A stretch of 5,538 nucleotides of DNA from Bordetella parapertussis (GTDB taxonomy: Bacteria > Pseudomonadota > Gammaproteobacteria > Burkholderiales > Burkholderiaceae). A model generated the notes under the pieces. That model worked only from the letters and a program-made list of their open reading frames with translations. It had not been told where the DNA came from and did no database searches. Made by a program: the position numbers and the translations under genes. Shown here piece after piece: positions 1 through 5,486 of the stretch. The number at the start of each line of letters is the position of its first letter. The first letter of the stretch is position 1. The stretch spans positions 1-5,538 of the forward strand of contig CAMDLJ010000186.1 of NCBI GenBank assembly GCA_945901665.1, given 5' to 3'.

Positions 1-1019
1 CCCACAATGGGCACATCCACCTTGACGCGCTTGGAAATGCTGGATGGATCGATGTCGATGTGGACGATCTTGCGCTCGTTTTGGGCAAAGTGCTTGGGGT
101 TGCCAATCACTCGGTCGTCAAAACGTGCGCCAATGGCGATCAACACATCGCAGTGCTGCATGGCGTTGTTGGCCTCGATGGTGCCGTGCATGCCCAGCAT
201 GCCCAAAAACTTGGGGTCACTGGCAGGGATGGCACCCAAACCCATCAAGGTGCTGGTGCATGGCGCACCAATCATGTTGACCAAGGCGCGGACTTCGTCG
301 GACGCATTGCTCAGCAACACACCGCCACCGGTATAGATATAGGGCCGCTTGGCACCCATCAACAGGCCCATGGCCTTGCGGATTTGGCCCGAATGCCCTT
401 TGCGCACAGGGTTGTATGAGCGCATGGTCACATCTTCTGGGTAGCCGCTATAGAGTGTCTTTTTGAAGGACACATCCTTGGGGATGTCCACCACCACTGG
501 GCCTGGACGGCCAGATCGGGCAATGTGGAAAGCCTTCTTGATCGTTAGCGCCAAATCGGCCACATCTTTGACCAAAAAATTGTGCTTGACGATGGGACGG
601 GTGATGCCCACGGTATCGCACTCTTGAAACGCATCCAAGCCAATGGCATGGGTGGGCACTTGACCCGTGAGCACCACCAAAGGGATGCTGTCCATGTAAG
701 CGGTGGCTATACCTGTCACGGCATTGGTCACGCCAGGGCCCGATGTGACCAAGGCCACACCCACCTCGCCGGTGGCACGTGCATAGCCGTCGGCAGCGTG
801 AACGGCCGCTTGCTCATGGCGCACCAAGACATGCTCGATGGTGTCTTGTTTGTACAGCGCGTCGTAAATATAGAGAACAGCCCCACCGGGGTAGCCCCAG
901 AGGTACTTGACCCCCTCGGCTTGCAAGGCCTTGACCATGATTTCGGCACCCATCAACTCTTGAGGGGCGGCGAGCGCAACGGAGGATGCAGAGGCGATTT
1001 CCGCCTTGGAGATTTCCAT
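1..1019 (-). CDS. ilvI: Acetolactate synthase, catalytic (large) subunit, N-terminal part; truncated by window edge
   Basis: This ThDP- and FAD-dependent enzyme condenses two pyruvates to acetolactate, or pyruvate with 2-ketobutyrate, the first common step of valine, leucine and isoleucine synthesis in the cytoplasm. Reading leftward from ATG at 1019, 339 codons are open, compared with roughly 570-590 in complete family members. The N-terminal PYR domain (about residues 20-185) shows YPGGAV (43-48), the catalytic glutamate in RHEQAA (E69), TSGPGVTN (92-99), GQVP (119-122), DAFQE (129-133) and [16 protein letters not shown] (168-183). The central FAD-binding domain begins at about 200, with YTGGGV and [10 protein letters not shown]. 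The C-terminal ThDP domain lies beyond the window. The start is supported by GAAAGG 6 nt upstream. The small subunit and ilvC are expected next by family synteny (inference). No frameshift was seen. Whether the name should be ilvI or ilvB is uncertain. Confidence 0.96.
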   Translation of the reverse strand, partial: MEISKAEIASASSVALAAPQELMGAEIMVKALQAEGVKYLWGYPGGAVLYIYDALYKQDTIEHVLVRHEQAAVHAADGYARATGEVGVALVTSGPGVTNAVTGIATAYMDSIPLVVLTGQVPTHAIGLDAFQECDTVGITRPIVKHNFLVKDVADLALTIKKAFHIARSGRPGPVVVDIPKDVSFKKTLYSGYPEDVTMRSYNPVRKGHSGQIRKAMGLLMGAKRPYIYTGGGVLLSNASDEVRALVNMIGAPCTSTLMGLGAIPASDPKFLGMLGMHGTIEANNAMQHCDVLIAIGARFDDRVIGNPKHFAQNERKIVHIDIDPSSISKRVKVDVPIV

Positions 1020-1025
1020 GATGAA

Positions 1026-1031
1026 CCTTTC
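1026..1031 (-). promoter_or_regulatory. Ribosome binding site of the acetolactate synthase gene
   Basis: On the minus strand this reads GAAAGG, 6 nt before the ATG at 1019. It fits a Shine-Dalgarno core and fixes the start of the protein at [10 protein letters not shown]. No better ATG, GTG or TTG with such a site was seen upstream in this frame. Confidence 0.65.
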
Positions 1032-1093
1032 AGTCTTCGAAAACGAAAAACCTTGGGTGCCTCTTCACCGGCCCTTGTGGGGAGGTGTCAAGA

Positions 1094-1106
1094 CTTAGGG
1101 CCTAAG
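1094..1106. repeat. 13-bp palindrome in the ilv leader
   Basis: CTTAGG and CCTAAG flank a single central G, giving a perfect 6+1+6 palindrome. It lies in the predicted 5' leader of the acetolactate synthase transcript, about 50-60 nt after the inferred start site. The centre is too short for a stable RNA loop, so if functional it is more likely a protein-binding DNA site than a hairpin. No regulator can be named from the sequence. Confidence 0.4.
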
Positions 1107-1163
1107 ACCATGGGCTATCACTCAGAAGCCGAATCCAGACCCGTTTGCCAAAATTGAGGCGCG

Positions 1164-1172
1164 ATTATGGCA
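1164..1172 (-). promoter_or_regulatory. Extended -10 promoter for acetolactate synthase
   Basis: Read on the minus strand, the sequence is TGC followed by CATAAT, an extended -10 element (TGn plus a 5/6 match to TATAAT). No good -35 hexamer stands 16-18 bp upstream, as is usual for extended -10 promoters. Transcription would begin near 1157, leaving a leader of about 138 nt before the ATG at 1019. This is inferred from motif match and position only. Confidence 0.5.
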
Positions 1173-1198
1173 TCAAAAACCGGGTCAGCACGGGCTGT

Positions 1199-1227
1199 TT
1201 AGGAACTTTATTCGTCGGTGCCATAAT
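1199..1227 (+). promoter_or_regulatory. Promoter region of the sigma-factor operon
   Basis: An extended -10 (TGC then CATAAT, -10 hexamer 1222-1227) faces the sigma-factor gene, with a predicted start near 1234 and a 5' UTR of about 57 nt. The hexamer 17 bp upstream, TTAGGA (1199-1204), is a poor sigma-70 -35. Overlapping it at 1202-1208 is GGAACTT, identical to the core -35 of RpoE-type ECF sigma factors. The expected TCTGA-like -10 is not found at the usual 16-17 bp; the nearest resemblance, TCCGT, is 18 bp away. A housekeeping extended -10 promoter is the safer reading. Confidence 0.45.
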
Positions 1228-1290
1228 CCGTCGCACTTCAATCTTCGGCGTCCTTCGGGCGTTGAAGCCACAGCGATACCCTCACGCAAA

Positions 1291-1857
1291 TTGGCCACCG
1301 AACGCGAACTCTCCCTTTTTCTACAAAGTGTGGAAAAGCGCGCTTTCAAGCGCTCGCTCTACCACGTGCGGGATGAAGAAGCGGCGCTGGACCTCGTGCA
1401 AGACAGCATGATGAAGCTGGCCGAGCACTATGGCGACAAGCCCATCGACGAGTTGCCTCTGCTGTTTCAGCGCATCCTATCCAATTGCACCTTGGATTGG
1501 TTTAGACGGCGCAAAACCAGACAATCCATGTTCATCAATTTCAGCGATGCACAGGGCGATGCCGATGACGATGGTTTTGATTTGCTCGAAGTTTTGGGCG
1601 CGGCCAACACCGATGGCTGGCAACAAAGCGCAGAGCAAAGCCTGATGCAAAGCCAAACCATGGCTGAAATTGAAGCTGAAATTGAAAAATTACCGCCACG
1701 TCAACGCGAAGCCTTCCTGCTGCGTTACTGGGAGGAGCTTGACATTGCCGAAACCGCCTCAACCATGGGATGTTCAGAAGGAAGTGTTAAAACCCATTGC
1801 TTTAGAGCCATCCAAACCCTTGCCAATACCCTGAAATCCAAGAAATCAAAGCCATGA
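1291..1857 (+). CDS. ECF-like RNA polymerase sigma-70 family factor
   Basis: This 188-residue protein has the two-domain form of ECF (group 4) sigma factors, which direct core RNA polymerase to a specific promoter set. Region 2 spans about residues 12-78: AALDLVQDSMMKLAEHYG (31-48) matches the core-binding helix, and LLFQRILSNCTLDWFRRRK (57-75) matches the -10 recognition helix with its basic end. An acidic linker (85-120) follows, then region 4 (about 121-180) with LPPRQREAFLLRYWEE and the helix-turn-helix IAETASTMGCSEGSVKTH for the -35. The start is TTG at 1291: the frame has no ATG or GTG between 1222 and the TTG, and the next ATG (1408) would cut into region 2. No Shine-Dalgarno site is visible, suggesting weak translation. 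The stop overlaps the next gene's ATG. Target promoters are unknown. Confidence 0.9.
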   Translation: MATERELSLFLQSVEKRAFKRSLYHVRDEEAALDLVQDSMMKLAEHYGDKPIDELPLLFQRILSNCTLDWFRRRKTRQSMFINFSDAQGDADDDGFDLLEVLGAANTDGWQQSAEQSLMQSQTMAEIEAEIEKLPPRQREAFLLRYWEELDIAETASTMGCSEGSVKTHCFRAIQTLANTLKSKKSKP

Positions 1858-2282
1858 AGTCCAGCACAGACCCTCACACCGAAGACCAGTTTGGCCATCT
1901 CGTGGCGCGTGCCCTGTCTGCCAATTTAGAACAATTGCCTTACGAAGTGCAAGAACGGCTGCGCGCGGGCCGCATGCGTGCCCTCGCTGCGCGGCGGGTT
2001 TCACCCGTCTTGGCCACTCGGCCTCAGGCGCAGCAAATGGGTGATGGAACCCTAACAATGGGCGCACCCTGGAGGGGTTGGACCCCCTTGGCCAGTTTGT
2101 TTCCCATGGTTTTATTGGTCGTGGGTTTGCTCACCATCAACATGGTGCTCGACGAATACCGGGCCAATGAAGTCGCCGAGGTGGATTCCGCGTTGTTGAC
2201 CGATGACTTGCCCCCAACCGCCTACACAGACCCTGGCTTTGTGCATTTTTTGAAGCTGTCTGTCACAGAAGATACCGATTGA
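1854..2282 (+). CDS. DUF3619 single-pass membrane protein, candidate anti-sigma factor
   Basis: This 142-residue protein fits the DUF3619 family by sequence and position. Residues 1-76 are hydrophilic and basic (RLRAGRMRALAARR, 35-48). Residues 77-98 form one hydrophobic span (FPMVLLVVGLLTINMVL). Residues 99-142 are acidic and include DDLPPTAYTDPGF (117-129). By the positive-inside rule the N-terminus is cytoplasmic and the tail periplasmic. Its ATG overlaps the sigma-factor stop (ATGA), implying translational coupling and near-equal production. The topology and linkage are those of membrane anti-sigma factors, and this is my inference for its role. No recognised anti-sigma motif such as the ZAS HxxxCxxC is present. 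A plain membrane protein of other function remains possible. Confidence 0.82.
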   Translation: MKSSTDPHTEDQFGHLVARALSANLEQLPYEVQERLRAGRMRALAARRVSPVLATRPQAQQMGDGTLTMGAPWRGWTPLASLFPMVLLVVGLLTINMVLDEYRANEVAEVDSALLTDDLPPTAYTDPGFVHFLKLSVTEDTD

Positions 2283-2286
2283 TTCG

Positions 2287-2961
2287 ATGCGTCTATTCAG
2301 CCTTCCCCCAATGATCAAGCCCATGTTGGCGGCCGTGGTCTGCGCCTGGGCGTTTGGCAGCTGGGCGCAAAGCACAGCCGGCAACCCCAGCGTGTCAGGC
2401 AACGCCCCCAAGGCAGAGGTTGCAAGCGTGGCAATGCCTGGGGCCCAGTCGCGCCCCACCTGGTCTGAGCTGAGCCCATCCGAGCAGCAAGCCTTGGCGC
2501 CGCTCAAGCCCCAATGGCCATCCATCAGCGCCGCACAAAAACGCAAATGGCAGGCGATGGCGAAAAATTTCGCCATCCTGCCTGCTGAAGAGAAAAACAA
2601 ACTACACGCCCGCGTTCAAGAGTGGGCCCAACTCAGCCCGCAGCAGCGTGCACAGGCCCGCTTGAACTTTGGCGAAAGTGCACAGCATTCTGTCGATCAC
2701 AAGCGCGCCAAGTGGGAAGCCTACCAGTCCTTGAGCGCTGAAGAAAAATCCAAACTCGCGGCCAGCTTGCCCGCGCCCCCCGTGGGTGCCGCAACGGCGG
2801 TCAAAAAAGTGGCCTCGCACAAACTCGCATCGTCACCGGTGGTCAAAGCGCCCAACCTCACCGGCCCCAAAATCGACATCGACATGCTGGACCCGGCCAC
2901 CCTGTTGCCCCAACCGGCGCAAGCCGCTGCTGCAACCAGTTCGCCCACCCAAAGCGAATGA
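2287..2961 (+). CDS. DUF3106 exported helical-repeat protein
   Basis: This 224-residue protein begins with a Sec-type signal peptide: basic start, hydrophobic LAAVVCAWAFGSWA, and likely signal peptidase I cleavage after A27 (SWA|Q). It has no lipobox, so it should be soluble in the periplasm. Residues 59-162 repeat a helical unit of the form L-S/P-x-x-E/Q-x-x-x-(L/W), often closed by W or F: units start at about L62, I80, L98, L116 and L149. This matches DUF3106 as I know it. The tail (163-224) is rich in Pro, Ala and Ser and probably disordered. It starts 4 nt after DUF3619; an ATG at 2311 is an alternative start that keeps a shorter signal peptide. Function is unknown; placed behind a sigma factor and a membrane protein, a periplasmic sensing or chaperone-like role is plausible but unproven. 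Confidence 0.85.
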   Translation: MRLFSLPPMIKPMLAAVVCAWAFGSWAQSTAGNPSVSGNAPKAEVASVAMPGAQSRPTWSELSPSEQQALAPLKPQWPSISAAQKRKWQAMAKNFAILPAEEKNKLHARVQEWAQLSPQQRAQARLNFGESAQHSVDHKRAKWEAYQSLSAEEKSKLAASLPAPPVGAATAVKKVASHKLASSPVVKAPNLTGPKIDIDMLDPATLLPQPAQAAAATSSPTQSE

Positions 2962-3479
2962 CCTCCGCGCCATTGGCGCCAGCGGTGGCCGACGCCCCCC
3001 TGCCCACCCCCACCTTGTTTCGGCGCATGGCATGCTGGCTGTATGAAGGCATGCTGCTTTTTGGGGTCATCTTCATTGCCGCCTACCTGTTCAGCGCCTT
3101 GAGCCAAAGCAGACACGGCTTGGCCAATCGATTGGGGCTGCAAATTTTTGTGGGTCTGGTGCTGGCGCTCTACTTCACATGGTTTTGGCACAAGGGTCAA
3201 ACCTTGGCCATGAAAACCTGGCGCATCCGGGTGCTGGATCAACACGGCATGCCGCTGACACAGACGTTGGCATTGAAACGTTTTGTGCTTTCCTGCCTGT
3301 GGTTTGCGCCGCCCCTGGTGTTGGCCTGGCTGGCCGATTTACCGGTGATGATGACATTGGCCGTGTGCGTGGCTTGGGTGATCATCTGGGCCTGGTCGTC
3401 GCGATTTGCGCCCCGGCGCCAGTTCTGGCACGATGCATGGGCGGGCACGCAACTGGTTCATGAACCCGTTCCCGACTGA
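2958..3479 (+). CDS. RDD family integral membrane protein
   Basis: The 173-residue product has an N-terminal FRRMACWLYEGMLL (21-34), where RDD proteins carry their first conserved Arg, and four hydrophobic spans at about 30-48, 58-77, 108-126 and 128-147. Between spans 2 and 3 stands HKGQTLAMKTWRIRVLD (78-94), the typical RDD loop (G-x-T...K...R-V), and near the end WHDAWAGTQLV (157-167), equal to the usual HDxxAGT. The first Asp of the family name is replaced by Glu (E30). The ATG overlaps the DUF3106 stop (ATGA), placing it firmly in the operon. RDD proteins sit in the inner membrane; some are linked to ion or compatible-solute transport, but this one's substrate cannot be read from sequence. 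Confidence 0.9.
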   Translation: MTSAPLAPAVADAPLPTPTLFRRMACWLYEGMLLFGVIFIAAYLFSALSQSRHGLANRLGLQIFVGLVLALYFTWFWHKGQTLAMKTWRIRVLDQHGMPLTQTLALKRFVLSCLWFAPPLVLAWLADLPVMMTLAVCVAWVIIWAWSSRFAPRRQFWHDAWAGTQLVHEPVPD

Positions 3480-3501
3480 CACCCCCTGAAACCCAAAACC
3501 C

Positions 3502-4089
3502 ATGAAACCCACTTTCTCTTTATGTGTTTACTGTGGATCGCGCTTGGGCGACTCTCCTGCCTACGCCCATGCCGCCCAAGCCGTGGGCAGTTGGATTGGG
3601 CAGCACCAAGGTCAACTCATCTACGGCGGAGGCAACAACGGCCTGATGGGCGTTGTGGCCCAGGCCACTGCCCAAGCTGGTGGGCGGGTGGTCGGTGTGA
3701 TACCTCAGGCTTTGGTGGACAAAGAGGTCGCCCGGCTCGAGTGTGACGAGCTTCATGTGGTGCAGACCATGCATGAGCGCAAGCAAATGATGGCCGAGCG
3801 CGCCGATGCATTTTTGGCCATCCCCGGGGGCATTGGCACGCTGGAGGAGTTTTTCGAGGTCTGGAGCTGGCGGCAACTGGGTTACCACCACAAGCCCATT
3901 GGATTGCTGTCTGTGCAAGGATTTTTCGACGGGTTGATTGGTTTTTTGTCAAAAGCCACCGATCACGGTTTTATTGGTGCGCCGCAACAGCAACTGATTC
4001 AACACGGCAGCGATGTGGGTGGTTTGCTGAGTGGTTTGGCCCAAGCGGCCGGCGTGCGCACACCAGGCTCAGGTTTGGGTCAGATTTAA
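3502..4089 (+). CDS. LOG family protein (TIGR00730), nucleoside 5'-monophosphate phosphoribohydrolase
   Basis: This 195-residue Rossmann-fold protein has every hallmark of the LOG (Lonely Guy) family: VYCGSRLG near the N-terminus (9-16), YGGGNNGLMG (41-50), MHERK (90-94) and PGGIGTLEE (108-116). The last two motifs supply the conserved Arg and Glu of the active site. Plant members release cytokinin bases from their riboside 5'-monophosphates; bacterial members cleave the N-glycosidic bond of nucleotides such as AMP, and the physiological substrate here is unknown. Length is normal. The gene begins 22 nt after the RDD stop with no clear Shine-Dalgarno site (the upstream bases are C- and A-rich), so it may be read through from the sigma operon. 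An imperfect hairpin follows the stop. Confidence 0.93.
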   Translation: MKPTFSLCVYCGSRLGDSPAYAHAAQAVGSWIGQHQGQLIYGGGNNGLMGVVAQATAQAGGRVVGVIPQALVDKEVARLECDELHVVQTMHERKQMMAERADAFLAIPGGIGTLEEFFEVWSWRQLGYHHKPIGLLSVQGFFDGLIGFLSKATDHGFIGAPQQQLIQHGSDVGGLLSGLAQAAGVRTPGSGLGQI

Positions 4090-4099
4090 ATCGACTGCA

Positions 4100-4128
4100 G
4101 TGACCATAGCCCTTTTACGGCATGGCAC
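4100..4128 (+). terminator. Imperfect hairpin after the LOG gene
   Basis: GTG-CCAT-GCC (4100-4111) pairs with GGC-ATGG-CAC (4119-4128), giving 10 base pairs interrupted by two bulged A residues and closed by a 7-nt loop. It starts 11 nt after the LOG stop, where a transcript end would be expected. No U-run follows, so it is a weak candidate for intrinsic termination; it may instead protect a 3' end or have no role. Confidence 0.3.
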
Positions 4129-4168
4129 ATTCGTGGATCAAAATCGACAGGTGCGCTAAGATCAATTA

Positions 4169-4780
4169 TTGCAATTTAGAAATTCATCATTGATTTTTCC
4201 AACCGATCTTGCGTCGTTCCTTGAGTTGTTGCGTCTGCACGGTGATGCGGCTTACAGCTTGATTTTCGCGTTCGCCGCTTCGCACAGCCTGCTGCTCACG
4301 CTTTTTGCCGGTTATGCCGCCAGCACAGAAGCGCTTGATCTTGGCACCCTCATTGCGGTTGTCTGGGCAGGCAGTTTTCTGGGGGATACGATCCGATTCT
4401 GGGTCGGGCGGCGTTTTGGCAACCAATGGCTTTCGCCTTTTCCACGGATTCACCGCACCAGCCAAATCGTGGTCCAGTTGGTGGATCGTTACTATGTATG
4501 GCTGATTTTGTTTCATCGCTATCCACACGGCATTCGCGGTGTCGCTGGTTTTGCGTTCGGAATGTCGCAACTTCCCTGGCCCATATTTCTGGCTTTCAAT
4601 TTTGTCGCAGCTGGGCTTTGGTCAGCGGCCATTCTTTCGGCTGGCCATGCGTTTGGCCACCTCTCAGAGAAGCTAATGAGTGATGCGTTCTCTGGTTTTG
4701 GCATCGTCATGCTGGTTGTTTTTCTTGTGTGGTCTTGGATCCTCAGCAGGAAACTCGAACGCGTCGCCGAGAGAAGTTAA
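4169..4780 (+). CDS. DedA/VTT-domain family membrane protein, divergent
   Basis: The 203-residue product has several hydrophobic segments (about 27-52, 57-72, 106-116, 133-158, 168-190) and two DedA signatures: GDTIRFWVGRRFG (72-84, family G-D-x-x-x-Y/F-x-x-G-R-x-x-G) and RYPHGIRGVAGFAFGMS (117-133), followed by N144 and W151. DedA proteins are inner-membrane proteins tied to lipid carrier or phospholipid translocation and envelope integrity. The usual acidic residue plus PxxPGE re-entrant loop in the N-terminal half is absent; AASHSLLLTLFAGYAA (36-51) stands there. The start is unclear: TTG at 4169 (weak TAAG upstream) or TTG at 4190; an in-frame TAA at 4157 blocks anything earlier, and no ATG is available near the N-terminus. 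Function in this subfamily is not established. Confidence 0.82.
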   Translation: MQFRNSSLIFPTDLASFLELLRLHGDAAYSLIFAFAASHSLLLTLFAGYAASTEALDLGTLIAVVWAGSFLGDTIRFWVGRRFGNQWLSPFPRIHRTSQIVVQLVDRYYVWLILFHRYPHGIRGVAGFAFGMSQLPWPIFLAFNFVAAGLWSAAILSAGHAFGHLSEKLMSDAFSGFGIVMLVVFLVWSWILSRKLERVAERS

Positions 4781-4851
4781 GCCTTTGCAAGCATCAAATG
4801 GCCGCACAAGTGGCCTGCATTGGAATCGATAAGCAACTGTCATTTATTCAT

Positions 4852-4856
4852 AAGGA
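4852..4856 (+). promoter_or_regulatory. Ribosome binding site of the YqhA-family gene
   Basis: AAGGA lies 6 nt upstream of the ATG at 4863. It is the best Shine-Dalgarno match on the plus strand of this window and settles the start of the gene. Confidence 0.75.
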
Positions 4857-4862
4857 ATCAGC

Positions 4863-5435
4863 ATGAAGGCCATTGAGCATTTATTGGAAGTTTTGATTTT
4901 CAACAGCCGTTGGCTGCTGGCACCGTTTTACCTGGGGCTGGTGATCGGCATCGTTTTGCTATTGGTGAAGTTCGGGCAAGAGTTGATCCACGCCATACCG
5001 AATATTTTCGCCGCCAGCGAGAGCGAAGTGGTGCTGGCTGTCTTGGCCCTGGTCGATCTATCCCTTGTGGCCAACTTACTGCTGATCGTGATTTTTAGCG
5101 GATACGAAAATTTCGTCTCTAAGATCAACACCAAAGGGCATGAAGACCGACCCGAATGGATGGGTCAAGTGGATTTCGCCGGATTGAAGATCAAAGTGAT
5201 TGCCTCGATCGTTGCCATCTCTGCGATCGAATTGCTCAAGGGCTTCGTGAATCTGGGCGTTCTGCTGAAAAGCGGAGGTGATACGCCCGCGATCTGGTCT
5301 GAGGCTGATCAGGCCATTGCATGGAAAGTCGGCATCCATGTGGTGCTTGTTATTTCTGGCGTGCTCTTTGCCTACATGGACAGCATCTCCGAACGGACCC
5401 ATGCACTTAAGCACAAAGGCCATTCGGAACATTGA
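4863..5435 (+). CDS. yqhA: YqhA / UPF0114 family inner-membrane protein
   Basis: The 190-residue product aligns by eye with Escherichia coli YqhA (about 164 residues): SRWLLAPFYLGL (15-26), QELIHAIPNIF (39-49), the span VVLAVLALVDLSLVANLLL (56-74), FSGYENFVSKI (78-88) and LKIKVIASIVAISAIELL (108-125). Four membrane segments are predicted at about 17-36, 56-78, 110-130 and 152-171. It is longer than the E. coli protein mainly through a loop at 131-150 and a charged, His- and Lys-rich tail (SERTHALKHKGHSEH). The family's function is unknown. It lies 82 nt downstream of the DedA-type gene on the same strand with its own strong ribosome binding site, so co-transcription is possible but not shown. 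Confidence 0.93.
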   Translation: MKAIEHLLEVLIFNSRWLLAPFYLGLVIGIVLLLVKFGQELIHAIPNIFAASESEVVLAVLALVDLSLVANLLLIVIFSGYENFVSKINTKGHEDRPEWMGQVDFAGLKIKVIASIVAISAIELLKGFVNLGVLLKSGGDTPAIWSEADQAIAWKVGIHVVLVISGVLFAYMDSISERTHALKHKGHSEH

Positions 5436-5457
5436 GCAAACGCTCATCCGGACGCTC

Positions 5458-5486
5458 GGCCGGTGCCGGCATTGCCCGCACCGGCC
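5458..5486. terminator. GC-rich hairpin downstream of the YqhA-family gene
   Basis: GGCCGGTGC (5458-5466) and GCACCGGCC (5478-5486) are exact reverse complements, forming a 9-bp stem, almost all G-C, around an 11-nt loop. It begins 22 nt after the stop codon, the expected place for a transcript end. No T-run follows on the plus strand and none precedes it for the minus strand, so classical intrinsic termination is doubtful; a 3'-end stabilising stem is an alternative. The remaining bases to the window end show no gene I can support. Confidence 0.4.

Larger units (their letters stand above)
1163..1228. repeat. Inverted repeat carrying the two divergent -10 elements
   Basis: GATTATGGCA at 1163-1172 is the exact reverse complement of TGCCATAATC at 1219-1228. 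Each arm contains TGCCATAAT reading outward, so the arms double as extended -10 elements of two divergent promoters. The inner 46 bp would hold both upstream promoter regions. The symmetry could be convergent promoter evolution or a shared operator; the sequence alone cannot separate these. Confidence 0.6.

Noticed and set aside
60..419. Long plus-strand open frames opposite the acetolactate synthase gene (also 582-1157)
   Set aside because: They are antisense shadows of a gene with unmistakable motifs, have no family resemblance, and arise from codon bias on the opposite strand.
1086..1091. Perfect TTGACA -35 hexamer on the minus strand upstream of the acetolactate synthase gene
   Set aside because: No TATAAT-like hexamer is found 16-18 bp downstream (GGTGAA, GTGAAG and TGAAGA stand there), so it does not make a promoter by itself.
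1088..1111. Seven-codon minus-strand ORF (MVLGPKS) in the ilv leader as an attenuation peptide
   Set aside because: It has only one Val and one Leu, no convincing ribosome binding site and no downstream terminator with a clear antiterminator, so it is not distinguishable from chance.
2721..3245. Minus-strand open frames opposite the DUF3106/RDD genes (also 2112-2600)
   Set aside because: The plus-strand genes have a signal peptide, membrane spans and family motifs; the reverse frames are low-complexity His/Gln/Gly shadows.
4157..4162. TAAGAT as a -10 element for the DedA-type gene
   Set aside because: It is a fair TAnnAT match but has only a poor -35 (TGGATC) at 17 bp, and the start would coincide with the TTG at 4169; the evidence is too thin to list.
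4820..4848. TTGGAA-17-TTTATT as a promoter for the YqhA-family gene
   Set aside because: The start would fall at about 4855, inside the ribosome binding site at 4852-4856, leaving too short a 5' UTR.
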